Assembly: GCA_022360095.1 (NCBI GenBank)
Contig: JAKSDK010000487.1
Span: 62,001-126,000, forward strand
Direction of reading: 5' to 3'
From: Phycisphaerales bacterium
GTDB taxonomy: Bacteria > Planctomycetota > Phycisphaerae > UBA1845 > UTPLA1
Length of the DNA stretch: 64,000 nt
Of this stretch, positions 16,462-25,102 are shown piece by piece; within the stretch, counting starts at the first letter, position 1; each line of letters starts with the position of its first letter. The position numbers were made by a program, and so were the translations under genes. The notes beneath the pieces are model-generated. The model was not told the origin of the DNA and ran no database searches. It saw nothing but the letters and a program-made list of their open reading frames with translations.

Positions 16462-18099
16462 CTACGGGGAGGCGCTTCCCACAAGTAGCATTTCAATAAA
16501 GCCCGAGATATCGTCCCCGTTGAGCGCTCCGTCTCGACTAAAATCGCCTCGCCTGACAAGTCCACTCAACTCTTCCGCGGGACACGACGCAGGGACCGGC
16601 GCCGCGCCCAGACCGAGGAGACCCTGAACAAAGACAGGAACATCATCCATGTCCACAGCAAAATCGCCGTTCAAATCTCCCAAAACGACGATCAAACATC
16701 TGTCGTCGTGGTCCACCGTACCGTTATAGTCCAAATCATAGAGACTGAAGTTGGGACCGAAATCAATGATATCGATGCTGTTGTTGCCGCTATCCTGGTC
16801 TTCATCGATCGGCGGCTCTCCATCGTTGTCTACAATGTATGCATCGAACAGGCCGACATCGGTCTCCGTGACGAATCCGTCTCCGTTGAAATCGCCCTGC
16901 ACGGGTTCATCCGTCGTGTCGGTCCAGGCAAACAACGCATTGGGAGGACCGTTGTTGACATACGCCATGCCGACCAGGACGTTCACGTGCCAGGCCTCGG
17001 AATCCAGAAAGGCGCCGGCACTCTGATCGGTCCAATCGGCGATGATCGGAGGCGCATTTGCCAAATTCATCGCACTGACTTCCAAGTCGGTCAGCGCTTC
17101 TTCGATCGAATTCTGGTCCTCGTCGTTCCCATTGGGATTCTCGACCGCCCCATCGTTCGACTTGGCCGCCGATCCGGCATTATTCAACGGATACACAATG
17201 GACAGAACGGTTTTGTTTTCGGCGGAAAAAGACTGAATTCTCAGATCCAGGATCGGTTCGTATTCGCCGTCTCCTCCGGCACCGCTGTATTGCTCATATC
17301 CGTGCGCCCGGTGGAGCCACCGCCCCGAGACCAACCACGTTTCATCTTTCTCAAACACGCAGTCCCCGTCACCGCTGACCACGACGACACTGTCGCAGTT
17401 CCCATTCCCGACGATCACTTTGCCCAGAAGGGCGATATGAAACTCCTCGCCGCTGCGTTCCACGTGAGGAGCCGTGCTGATATTGTCGTCGAAGTCGTCG
17501 GCACTCGTGGCGACACGATTGGCAAATCTGGCAACACGTGGTCTGCCCCCGAACCGAGCCACATTCCCCAGAAATCGATTCTGGGGCGTCGTCGTTTCGC
17601 CGCCCGAGTTGACCTTGTTATCCATGTCAAATTCGACGAAACCAAAAACGGGATGAGGGCCGTACTTGTATGGGTCATACGGATTGCCGGGCAAGACACA
17701 CCCTGGCGGATTGACCAACTTGCTGAAGGCAATATCAATGCGAAAAAAGTCGGCGTCGGGATTCCAACATCCTGAGTAAAGAGAAACGTCCGGCTCATGC
17801 GGTTGCCAGTTGCCAATCTGATAGCCGAGGAGATCGGGGATTCGGTGACTGGCCGAAGCCACGTTGCCCGCCGGATTCATGTGACGGATGTCCTGCGCGG
17901 TCAGTTCGCCCATACGGTCTCGGAAAACAACCGCGGACGTCATCACATCGGGGGGATTGACTGACGCCCGGACACCCTGATGCCCGATATCAGCGCACGG
18001 CGGGGTCGGCAGCACATCGCCAAGGAAGAACTGCGTTGGACCTTGCTGAACCCCTATCGTGGGTCCCAATACAATCAGCGCCGTCAGCAGCCAAGACAT
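16462..18099 (-). CDS. Secreted protein with dockerin-type calcium loops
   Basis: A 545-residue exported protein; the signal peptide is MSWLLTALIVLGPTIG followed by polar sequence. The C-terminal 140 residues hold several EF-hand-like Asp-rich loops typical of dockerin type I repeats: GDFNGDGFVTETDVG, YDLDYNGTVDHDD, GDLNGDFAVDMDDV and GDFSRDGALNGDDI. The N-terminal 400 residues are not recognised; they are Asn/Asp-rich and look like a beta-rich secreted domain. No cohesin is present, so in planctomycetes such repeats probably serve calcium-dependent folding or cell-surface attachment rather than a cellulosome. It heads the operon with the pseudopilin and the two-component system. Confidence 0.8.
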   Translation of the reverse strand: MSWLLTALIVLGPTIGVQQGPTQFFLGDVLPTPPCADIGHQGVRASVNPPDVMTSAVVFRDRMGELTAQDIRHMNPAGNVASASHRIPDLLGYQIGNWQPHEPDVSLYSGCWNPDADFFRIDIAFSKLVNPPGCVLPGNPYDPYKYGPHPVFGFVEFDMDNKVNSGGETTTPQNRFLGNVARFGGRPRVARFANRVATSADDFDDNISTAPHVERSGEEFHIALLGKVIVGNGNCDSVVVVSGDGDCVFEKDETWLVSGRWLHRAHGYEQYSGAGGDGEYEPILDLRIQSFSAENKTVLSIVYPLNNAGSAAKSNDGAVENPNGNDEDQNSIEEALTDLEVSAMNLANAPPIIADWTDQSAGAFLDSEAWHVNVLVGMAYVNNGPPNALFAWTDTTDEPVQGDFNGDGFVTETDVGLFDAYIVDNDGEPPIDEDQDSGNNSIDIIDFGPNFSLYDLDYNGTVDHDDRCLIVVLGDLNGDFAVDMDDVPVFVQGLLGLGAAPVPASCPAEELSGLVRRGDFSRDGALNGDDISGFIEMLLVGSASP

Positions 18100-18585
18100 G
18101 AGAGCGATCCGTTAAGTCCGATGAGTCGGCGAGACAGGCTACCTCCGAAATCCATCATAACGCGCCGTAGACCCTGAAACAAGGCAAAGCAAGCTCTACG
18201 CCGCACGGTCCACCTCACTGCAACCGCCTTGATGACACACACAGAGCGACACAAGAGAGGCGGCTCGATCAATCTACCTTTGAATCCAAATAAATTAGAT
18301 ACTAATGTCTATATATGGACATGCGACGCCAACCTGCCCCGGTACCCCTCCTCATCTTCAGGCCGATGTCAAAAGCGTCACAAACGGTCAACGAACACTC
18401 GATGCAAACCCCGTTCCAGGACTCGCCGGCGAGGCCTTATTCCGACCCATGTTTCGTAACGTTTGCGCCAACAAGAAATTGCATTGCGCTTACAGCGAGC
18501 AAAGAAATGGTGCCACAACCCAGCGAATCCGAAGATCAATCCAAAATCGGCTAACTATGGCCAATCGGCCGGAGATTTCGCCAGT
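18100..18585. other. Non-coding stretch with an AT-rich segment
   Basis: No convincing gene. The segment 18289-18322 is AT-rich and contains a small inverted repeat: ATGTC and GACAT around an 8-base TATATATG (18305-18322). It lies upstream of the dockerin operon (minus strand) and downstream of the class V aminotransferase gene, so the operon promoter is probably here. I could not assign -35/-10 boxes with confidence. Confidence 0.4.
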
Positions 18586-19896
18586 CTACGGCGAAGGGCT
18601 GGGAAGACCTTCCGAGACGACTTGCTCCATCGCATCGCAAAAGAGGTCCAATTCGCGCTTCGTCGTATAAACATTCGGAGTCACGCGAATGCCCTCAAAG
18701 TCCTCGTGCGCGATCGCCGCCACGATGATCTTATGCCGATTCCAAAGGTGCACGGCCAAATCTTCGGAATCGACACCCTTGATTTGCACGGTCGCGATGG
18801 CGCATGAATGATTCGAAGATAGATTCGTGTGAATTCTGACACGATCGTGCCTTCTCAATCGTTCGGCCCAATAGTTCCTCAAGCGCCTCAATCGTGCTTC
18901 CTTCCGTTCGGGTCCGATCCCGTGATGAAACGTCAGCGCCTCCGCGATCGCCAGGCGCGGCGCCGTCGGATGCGTACCGATCTCTTCAAACTTTCGAATA
19001 TTGTCCGACTTCGGATCGTCCGCTGCAGTCAAGGGCCACAAATCGGCGATCCTTTCCTTGCGGACGAACAAAAAGCCCGTGCCGATCGGGGCCGTGAGCC
19101 ATTTGTGTAAGCTCGTGCCATAGAAATCGCAGCCAATGTCATCATACGTATAGGCGAAGTGAGCGAACGCGTGTGCTCCGTCAACGATCGTCAAGATTCC
19201 ACGCCGCCGAGCCATCTCGCAAATGCGTTTGACCGGAAATATTTCGCCCGTGATATTGACGATGTGGCAGACGAGAATCACTCTCGTGCGCGGCGTGACC
19301 GACTCTTCGAAAAGTCGAACAAGCTGATCGTGCGATTCCACCGGAACCGGCATCCTGAGCTGCTTCAACACGATGCCTTCCCGAGCCATCCGTTGTTTGA
19401 GCGTATTGACCATCCGCGGATAGTCATGTGACGTGGTCAAGAACTCATCACCGGGCTTCAGGTCAATGCCGTTGATGGCGATTTGCAGGGACTCACTCGC
19501 ATTTCGTGTAATCGCCAGTTCTTCAGAGCTGCAACCGAACGTCCGAGCCAGCCGCTCGCGGACCAATTCGACCCGCGGGTCTTGCACCTGCCACAAATGA
19601 CGGCTCGGGGCATGATTGGTAAAGCTGAGTTGCCGAATCATCGCGTCGAGAACGATGCGTGGCGAAGGGGAAACACCGCCGTTATTCAAATTGATCAGTG
19701 ACCGATCAAGGTCGAACGCCTGCTGGATCTGAAACCAAAAACTCTCGTCCGCCGAGAGCTCCTCAGGTGAGCGCCCCCCCGCCTGCTGATGAGCCGCGTG
19801 AACGTGCCGAACCCAATCGTCCTTCAGTGAACCGATTGCTAAAGCCGTCGTCGCGCCGACCGACGAGCTTAGGAATGAACGGCGGTTGAGAAGCAT
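18586..19896 (-). CDS. Class V aminotransferase-fold PLP enzyme with Tat signal
   Basis: A 436-residue PLP enzyme resembling isopenicillin-N epimerase/cysteine desulfurase-like class V enzymes. NRRSFLSS at residues 4-11 followed by a hydrophobic stretch is a twin-arginine signal, so it is predicted to be exported folded with its cofactor. Fold-type I landmarks are ITRNASESLQIAI (phosphate loop), ILTIVDGAHAFAHF (the Asp that holds the pyridine nitrogen) and YGTSLHKWLTAPIGTGF with the Schiff-base Lys. AGGAGG sits 8 bases before the ATG. The substrate is unknown. The M28 peptidase gene is divergent, about 200 bases away. Confidence 0.85.
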   Translation of the reverse strand: MLLNRRSFLSSSVGATTALAIGSLKDDWVRHVHAAHQQAGGRSPEELSADESFWFQIQQAFDLDRSLINLNNGGVSPSPRIVLDAMIRQLSFTNHAPSRHLWQVQDPRVELVRERLARTFGCSSEELAITRNASESLQIAINGIDLKPGDEFLTTSHDYPRMVNTLKQRMAREGIVLKQLRMPVPVESHDQLVRLFEESVTPRTRVILVCHIVNITGEIFPVKRICEMARRRGILTIVDGAHAFAHFAYTYDDIGCDFYGTSLHKWLTAPIGTGFLFVRKERIADLWPLTAADDPKSDNIRKFEEIGTHPTAPRLAIAEALTFHHGIGPERKEARLRRLRNYWAERLRRHDRVRIHTNLSSNHSCAIATVQIKGVDSEDLAVHLWNRHKIIVAAIAHEDFEGIRVTPNVYTTKRELDLFCDAMEQVVSEGLPSPSP

Positions 19897-20099
19897 GAGA
19901 TCGCCCTCCTTCGACGAGCGATTCTATCCGATGCACACGGTTTGCCGAATACATTGGATTTGGACGGATTATTGCAGGCGTTGTGTAGTCCCCCCCGACG
20001 GCCCCGTCCGACGCTTCGGTGCGCGACTCGCATTTCAGACCATTGTGATTTAAAATCGGATCTCCTGTTTAAGATGACATCTATCTCGAGGATAAACTC

Positions 20100-21512
20100 A
20101 TGATGAAGCAGATTGCGCTCGTATCGATGACCCTTTTGGTCTTTGCAGGGGGTTGCTCGCGAAACACCATCGCCGAAACCTACGGCGAAGACGCCCGTAA
20201 AATCATTCAGGCCACTCTCGACAAGAACGACGCCTGGACCAAGATGGAGGAACTGTGCGACGGCATCGGTTATCGCCTGAGCGGTTCGCCCGGTCTGGAA
20301 CAGGCCGTCGAATGGGCGGTGGCCTCGATGAAAGCGGACGGCCAGGAACGCGTCCATACGGAAACGGTCATGGTGCCCAAGTGGGTCCGGGGAAACGAAT
20401 GGGCGAAGATGGTCAAACCCCACGAATACGAGTTGCACATGCTCGGACTTGGCCTTTCCGTGGGCACACCTCCGAACGGAATCACCGCACCGGTCGTCTG
20501 CGTCAAGGACGAGAAAGAATTTGAAGCGCTCGGCGATCAGATGAAAGGAAAGATCGTCCTCTTCAACAATCCCATGCCGGAATACCATCCTGAAAAAGGC
20601 GCGCAGTATGGAACGGCGGTGCGCTTCCGCAGCCGAGGGCCAAGGATGGCGTCAGAGAAGGGCGCGCTGGCCTGTCTTGTACGATCCGTCACCGCATACA
20701 GCTTACGGTCACCGCATACCGGGGCCACCAGCTACGATAAAGAGACACCGAAAATTCCGGCCGCCGCCATCTCCACCGAAGATGCGGCCATGATTTCGCG
20801 ACTGACGGCTCGCGGCGAAGAAGTGATCGTCAAGCTTAAGATGGACGCCAAGAACCATGGCATGGTGCCTTCGGCCAACGTGATCGGTGAACTCCGGGGC
20901 TCCACGCGGCCGGACGAGGTCCTGGTCATCGGCGGCCATCTCGACGCCTGGGATGTCGGCCACGGCGCTCATGATGATGCCGGCGGGTGTGTCATCGCGA
21001 TGGAAGCGATCAATGTGCTGCGAAGGCTGAACCTCATCCCGAAACGCACAATTCGCGTCGTGCTCTGGACCAACGAGGAAAACGGACTCAACGGCGGCCG
21101 CCAGTATGCCAAGGACCATGCAGACGAGATGCCGAAGCACATCGGCGCGATCGAGTCCGACTCAGGCGTCTTCGCGCCCAAAGGGATCAGCGTGCAACAT
21201 CGAGATGCGAACATCCAGGCAATCGCAGCAAAACAACTCGAGGATATCCTCCAGTTGCTGGAGCCGATCAACGCCAACATGGTCAAGGAAGGTTGGTCGG
21301 GGGCCGATATCAGCCCAATGAAGCCGGCGGGTGTCGTGCTCATGGGCTTCATGGTCGAGGGCTCGACGTATTTCCATCTTCACCATTCACACGCCGACAC
21401 CCTGGATAAGGTCAACCCCGATGAACTTTCACGATGCGTCGCGGCATTGGCCGTGGTGTCGTATGTGCTCGCTGACATGCCGGGTCGCCTTGGCGTTCCA
21501 TCCGAAAATTAG
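20100..21512 (+). CDS. M28-family zinc peptidase, lipoprotein
   Basis: A 470-residue metallopeptidase similar to carboxypeptidase Q/aminopeptidase lipoproteins. The signal peptide ends in a lipobox (LLVFAGGC), so it is anchored and acts in the periplasm or at the surface. A protease-associated domain lies around residues 125-260. Zinc ligands are visible in IGGHLDAWDVG and GAHDDAGG, in TNEENGLNGG (catalytic Glu), and in HHSHADTLDKV. GAGGA stands 7 bases before the ATG. It is a single gene facing the convergent exosortase cluster, probably for amino-acid scavenging. Confidence 0.9.
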   Translation: MMKQIALVSMTLLVFAGGCSRNTIAETYGEDARKIIQATLDKNDAWTKMEELCDGIGYRLSGSPGLEQAVEWAVASMKADGQERVHTETVMVPKWVRGNEWAKMVKPHEYELHMLGLGLSVGTPPNGITAPVVCVKDEKEFEALGDQMKGKIVLFNNPMPEYHPEKGAQYGTAVRFRSRGPRMASEKGALACLVRSVTAYSLRSPHTGATSYDKETPKIPAAAISTEDAAMISRLTARGEEVIVKLKMDAKNHGMVPSANVIGELRGSTRPDEVLVIGGHLDAWDVGHGAHDDAGGCVIAMEAINVLRRLNLIPKRTIRVVLWTNEENGLNGGRQYAKDHADEMPKHIGAIESDSGVFAPKGISVQHRDANIQAIAAKQLEDILQLLEPINANMVKEGWSGADISPMKPAGVVLMGFMVEGSTYFHLHHSHADTLDKVNPDELSRCVAALAVVSYVLADMPGRLGVPSEN

Positions 21513-21521
21513 ACGGTGTCT

Positions 21522-22196
21522 CTAAGATCGGCCTTTTCGACGCTTGCTATTTTTTCGGCCGTCGTTCCCCCTTGGCGGCGCTTTGATCATGGCAGGATTG
21601 AGCCAGCGTTCAAAATCCTCCTTGCGCAGGGTGACCAGAATCCAAATAAAGAACGGCACGACAAAAGTGAATTCCGGCGATCTGGTCAGAATATCAAATG
21701 TCAGCTGAAGAACTTTCTTCCCGAACGGAGTCGGCGAAAACAGCGCAATCGGCCCTTGAGTGAATTCGTTCAGCAGCGCGACAAAAACTCGAAACACGAT
21801 AAATCCGTTGGCCAGGATGAGCCCCCAAAAAAGTGATTTCCATCGACGAGACCAGGGAATAGGCGTGGCGAGAATCAACGCCATCACCAGCGTAAGAGCC
21901 ATGTAGCCGTGGCGAGCGAGATAGTGCCCCATAAATCCATGCCGTACATTCTTCTTTCGAAGGATAAACTTGACCGGCCACTTTTCTTCCGGAGGGGAAA
22001 TTCGTGCGGCATTCACTGGATATTCCTTGACGAACTCAACCGTTCCTTCGGAGCCGAACGAGCCGAACAAACGGTTGCCTACCGCACGAAAACACGAAAG
22101 GTAAACCCGGTCCAGAGCGGGCCATGGCGCTGCCAGCACGCCGTAGATCAGCAACAATCGCAGGAAGAAGCCTGGAATCGCCTTAGGCTTTCGCAT
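21522..22196 (-). CDS. Exosortase H-associated membrane protein
   Basis: A 224-residue integral membrane protein with about four membrane segments: one at the N-terminus (FFLRLLLIYGVLAAPW), then ALTLVMALILATPIP, LFWGLILANGFIVFRVFVAL and FTFVVPFFIWILVTL. A loop of some 70 residues after the first segment is predicted to be outside. The C-terminal tail is strongly basic (RGNDGRKNSKRRKGRS). The start overlaps the exosortase stop by 14 bases. Proteins of this sort accompany exosortase H in other genomes. The name rests on that context; the molecular role is unknown. Confidence 0.7.
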   Translation of the reverse strand: MRKPKAIPGFFLRLLLIYGVLAAPWPALDRVYLSCFRAVGNRLFGSFGSEGTVEFVKEYPVNAARISPPEEKWPVKFILRKKNVRHGFMGHYLARHGYMALTLVMALILATPIPWSRRWKSLFWGLILANGFIVFRVFVALLNEFTQGPIALFSPTPFGKKVLQLTFDILTRSPEFTFVVPFFIWILVTLRKEDFERWLNPAMIKAPPRGNDGRKNSKRRKGRS

Positions 22197-22809
22197 CGGA
22201 CATGGTCACTCGCTTGGCCCAACTGGCCCAGATCACCCAAAACAACAACGCGAGAAAGATGAACAACGCCTGCCAAAACTCGATGTGCATGAATTCAAAC
22301 AGGTCCGGAATGTGAATCTGCGTATAAAACAACGTGATGATACGCACCAGATTCAACACCAGAAGCAGCCCGGTACCGATCAACAATCCCGGAAGCTTCC
22401 TTCTAAGCAAGACGGGCGATGCCGCCACCGCACTAAAGAACAAAGCCGCGGGCTGAATCGCGTCACAACCCTGTGCAATGGAGAGAGCCGCCCCCTTGGG
22501 CGAAAAAAGGGACTGGCCTTGGGCCGTCGCTTCTGTTCCGAATACGCGGACGATGGCAGCCGACGCCCGGGCGTTAAGACTCAGATAGGCGTCAAACGCG
22601 TCGCTTTTTGCGAACGACGCATAGTAGTAAATATTGAACGGAATCACCAAAATCGCAAACACCAGAACGAAGCGAAGGATCGGGCGTTTGCCTTGAATCC
22701 ACGATTCTTGATGTTTTTCACGATTCTGCGAAACACGCGCCCGCCGCTCAGACGGCGCGCTCGACTGGCGTTTCCCTGACTGACTTGCATTTTTAGTCTG
22801 TCGGCCCAT
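22183..22809 (-). CDS. xrtH: Exosortase H (IPTLxxWG-CTERM sorting transpeptidase)
   Basis: A 208-residue polytopic membrane cysteine protease/transpeptidase of the exosortase/archaeosortase family. After a basic hydrophilic N-terminus of about 45 residues come several membrane segments. The expected active-site triad is visible: Cys in IAQGCDAIQPAALFF, Arg in LVLNLVRIITLFY and His in MHIEFWQALFIFLAL. The H-type assignment rests on size and on the IPTMSEWG sorting signal encoded by the nearby gene at 23194-24333. Its partner membrane protein overlaps it downstream. Confidence 0.87.
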   Translation of the reverse strand: MGRQTKNASQSGKRQSSAPSERRARVSQNREKHQESWIQGKRPILRFVLVFAILVIPFNIYYYASFAKSDAFDAYLSLNARASAAIVRVFGTEATAQGQSLFSPKGAALSIAQGCDAIQPAALFFSAVAASPVLLRRKLPGLLIGTGLLLVLNLVRIITLFYTQIHIPDLFEFMHIEFWQALFIFLALLFWVIWASWAKRVTMSDAKA

Positions 22810-22878
22810 CAGCTACTCGCGGCCGATTAGGGTACGAAGGACGTCTGACCGATCTAAGCGACATGCTATCGCTCAACA

Positions 22879-22902
22879 GGGAAAGGGGAAAGGGGATTGG
22901 GG
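22879..22902 (+). other. G-quadruplex-forming tract
   Basis: On the plus strand, runs of 3, 4, 4 and 4 Gs are separated by three-base loops (AAA, AAA, ATT). This fits the canonical four-stranded pattern. It lies between the exosortase H gene and the 70-residue gene. A C-rich block at 22937-22962 can base-pair with it, so a large hairpin is the competing structure in the transcript. Confidence 0.55.
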
Positions 22903-22947
22903 AGGAAGAGGATTCTAATTCCACCCGATCTTTAATCCCCCGATCCC

Positions 22948-23160
22948 CTAGTCTCCCGATTCCTTTGCATAGATGATCCAGAGATGCACCAAATATGCAA
23001 AAATCGGCGCACTAATAAGTGAACCGATCATGTCGGTCCGAGTCAGTTCCCCATAAATCCAAATCGACGCGAGCCAACCCAGGAACAGAATCCCGAGCGT
23101 CGCAGCGAGAACTTTGAAGAAAACAGAAGACTCAAAGTCAAAAAAGCCGTCCTTCATCAC
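22948..23160 (-). CDS. Small two-helix membrane protein
   Basis: A 70-residue protein with two predicted membrane helices, VFFKVLAATLGILFLGWLAS and IGSLISAPIFAYLVHLWII, joined by a short polar turn. I recognise no family. It lies between the IPTL-CTERM protein gene (33-base gap) and exosortase H on the same strand, so it may belong to the sorting module. Confidence 0.6.
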   Translation of the reverse strand: MMKDGFFDFESSVFFKVLAATLGILFLGWLASIWIYGELTRTDMIGSLISAPIFAYLVHLWIIYAKESGD

Positions 23161-23193
23161 AGGTCCTTTGAAACCGACTCGAACCCCGGCCGG

Positions 23194-24333
23194 TTACGTC
23201 ACAGCGGGTCGATGTTGCCGAATCTTGCCGAAGATGACCGTGGCGGCCGTCAGCAGCAATAACGTCATGATGATCAGGCCCCACTCGGACATTGTGGGGA
23301 TATGCTCCGCTCCCATGGAACTGTTTACATTCAACGTTGCTCCGGCACAAGCAAGGGCAGGATCACCGCTGGTGTCAAACGTCCCTTGAACGCTGAGAAG
23401 TGAATCCGCGCACGATCCGTCGTCACATTGCGAATACGATCGGATTGCGACGATCACGTCGGCGGATTCACCCGGCTGGATCGTGAGCATTTTCATGATA
23501 TCAGGTTGAGTATGCGCCGGCGGGTTGGGCGGAAGCGGAAGAATGCCGCCGGGAAGATCTTCCAAAAATGCGATCGGGAAATCATCTCCGGAAACCGGAT
23601 TTGAAATCGAGCGAACACGGTCAGGGTCGCCTGTAGTCGTTGGCATTCGAGCAGCCTGTCCCGACGTGGCCGTCGCCATCAGCGTGACAGACTCCGTCGG
23701 ATCGTTATTTCTGACACGGTATGTGAGGTTGTATTGGGCGCCAGGAGGACATTGCAGCAAACCGGGGGCGAGCAACTGCATGTCTAACCGTGGAATGCCT
23801 GAACCGGGAGAAGTCTCTTCAACAAAACAGACCTGGCTGTCGCCCATCGCGGTGACGGTCTGCGGTGGTCCAGCCGAATCAGCGGAGAAATTGACGTCTG
23901 CCGTTACGGACACCACGAAGAGCCCGACCGTGCCGGGAGGAATCGTCACGGTCACGGATACGGTTTGTGTCTGGAAGCCGGAGCCCGCAATCGCGATGGG
24001 CGCCATCCCGACAAAGGGGCCACCTGGTCCTAACAACGACACCGTCACGGTCCCGCCCTGGACCGTGGCAGGATTGGGACATACGGGACATCCTCCGGCC
24101 GGGTTGACACCCGTCACCGTATTGATGCGAACAGGGACCGCAAAGGGTAACGGAGTTGCCGGAGTCAGCACCACCGCAGGCACGGCTTTGACGATTGAGA
24201 CCGATTTCGTACAACCGACAGTCGGTACGCAGGGGGAAGACGTGCACGCCGGCGCCGGACGCGGGCTGACGGCTATCGAAACCACTGCACACAAGGCAAA
24301 CACGACAATGCAACGTCGTCGTTTTGAATTCAT
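23194..24333 (-). CDS. IPTL-CTERM sorting-domain protein
   Basis: A 379-residue secreted protein. The N-terminal signal peptide (CIVVFALCAVVSIAVSP) is followed by a Cys- and Pro-rich beta-sandwich-like body. The C-terminus carries a complete sorting signal: IPTMSEWG, a hydrophobic helix (LIIMTLLLLTAATVIF) and a basic tail (GKIRQHR). This is the substrate type of exosortase H, encoded three genes downstream on the same strand. The body has repeated patterns such as SVTVTIPPGTVGLFVVSVTA, reminiscent of surface adhesin domains. GAGGTG lies just before the ATG. Confidence 0.85.
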   Translation of the reverse strand: MNSKRRRCIVVFALCAVVSIAVSPRPAPACTSSPCVPTVGCTKSVSIVKAVPAVVLTPATPLPFAVPVRINTVTGVNPAGGCPVCPNPATVQGGTVTVSLLGPGGPFVGMAPIAIAGSGFQTQTVSVTVTIPPGTVGLFVVSVTADVNFSADSAGPPQTVTAMGDSQVCFVEETSPGSGIPRLDMQLLAPGLLQCPPGAQYNLTYRVRNNDPTESVTLMATATSGQAARMPTTTGDPDRVRSISNPVSGDDFPIAFLEDLPGGILPLPPNPPAHTQPDIMKMLTIQPGESADVIVAIRSYSQCDDGSCADSLLSVQGTFDTSGDPALACAGATLNVNSSMGAEHIPTMSEWGLIIMTLLLLTAATVIFGKIRQHRPAVT

Positions 24334-24415
24334 AGCATCACCTCTTTCTCGCGGCGGGCCAAGCCCGTCGCAGGAATGAATAATCGCGATAAAAAAAGAA
24401 CATGAATGAAACTCG

Positions 24416-25102
24416 TTAGCTTCCGTAAGCGGCAGACCTCATCGGAGGTCCACGCGGGTTCATCTGTCGAAACATCAGCCATTGAAACACGGATACTTGA
24501 GATGTCGCGCGGGTTTCGCAGTCCAAAAAGGAATTGGCTGGCATTCGGCTCGACGAAATCCCGAGACGGACGACGCATAGCGCCAACAGCAGCGTCGCGT
24601 TGATGCAGGCAACAAACACCGCCACAAGAACATAGCCGAGCAGACGAGCAACCCATTGAAACTGCGCACTTTCGATTTGCGTGCTGGCGAGCAACCCTTG
24701 CTGGAGACCGAGCGGCTTAAACGCAAACTCGACCAAAATCCATCCGAGCGCCAACATCAAGGGATTGAAACCGACCGCGCGGGTCAACAGCGCACCAAGA
24801 CTCGCATACACGGCAGGCACTGCGGTCATGATGACCGCGGACGAAAAGGACGGGACCACAGGAACCACGAGGCCCGCGGAATCGGCCGTGCACACGACGT
24901 ACAGGCTCGCGCCCCACAGCCCACCGGCCAATGCGGCCGTGTGCAAGCGCAGAGACCGCATCGCCTGAAAAAGAGGCAAAAGACAGAACCAAGCCAGCCA
25001 GTGATAATCAGGCACTCGCAAAGACACGGCCGTCAGCAACGCGCTAAGTGCGAGTGACCCGAAAAGAACCCCTACCCGGCCCGAGCGTAGATCGCGTGCC
25101 AC
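24416..25102 (-). CDS. Apolipoprotein N-acyltransferase-like membrane domain without catalytic domain
   Basis: A 228-residue protein with five or six hydrophobic segments, resembling the N-terminal membrane part of Lnt: DYHWLAWFCLLPLFQAMR, LAGGLWGASLYVV, LGWILVEFAFKPLGLQQG. The nitrilase-like domain carrying the Glu-Lys-Cys triad of Lnt is absent: the frame ends after a polar, low-similarity tail, and only 82 bases separate it from the next gene. It starts at GTG 25102 without a strong ribosome site. It may be a truncated relic or a specialised subunit of the exosortase cluster it heads. Confidence 0.65.
   Translation of the reverse strand: MARDLRSGRVGVLFGSLALSALLTAVSLRVPDYHWLAWFCLLPLFQAMRSLRLHTAALAGGLWGASLYVVCTADSAGLVVPVVPSFSSAVIMTAVPAVYASLGALLTRAVGFNPLMLALGWILVEFAFKPLGLQQGLLASTQIESAQFQWVARLLGYVLVAVFVACINATLLLALCVVRLGISSSRMPANSFLDCETRATSQVSVFQWLMFRQMNPRGPPMRSAAYGS

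Noticed and set aside
16708..17775. A 355-codon open frame on the plus strand
   Set aside because: Antisense to the dockerin-repeat gene; the repeats force an open opposite frame.
18305..18670. A 121-codon plus-strand frame in the gap at 18.3 kb
   Set aside because: Very basic and Ser-rich product, no ribosome site, and it runs into the 3' end of the aminotransferase gene.
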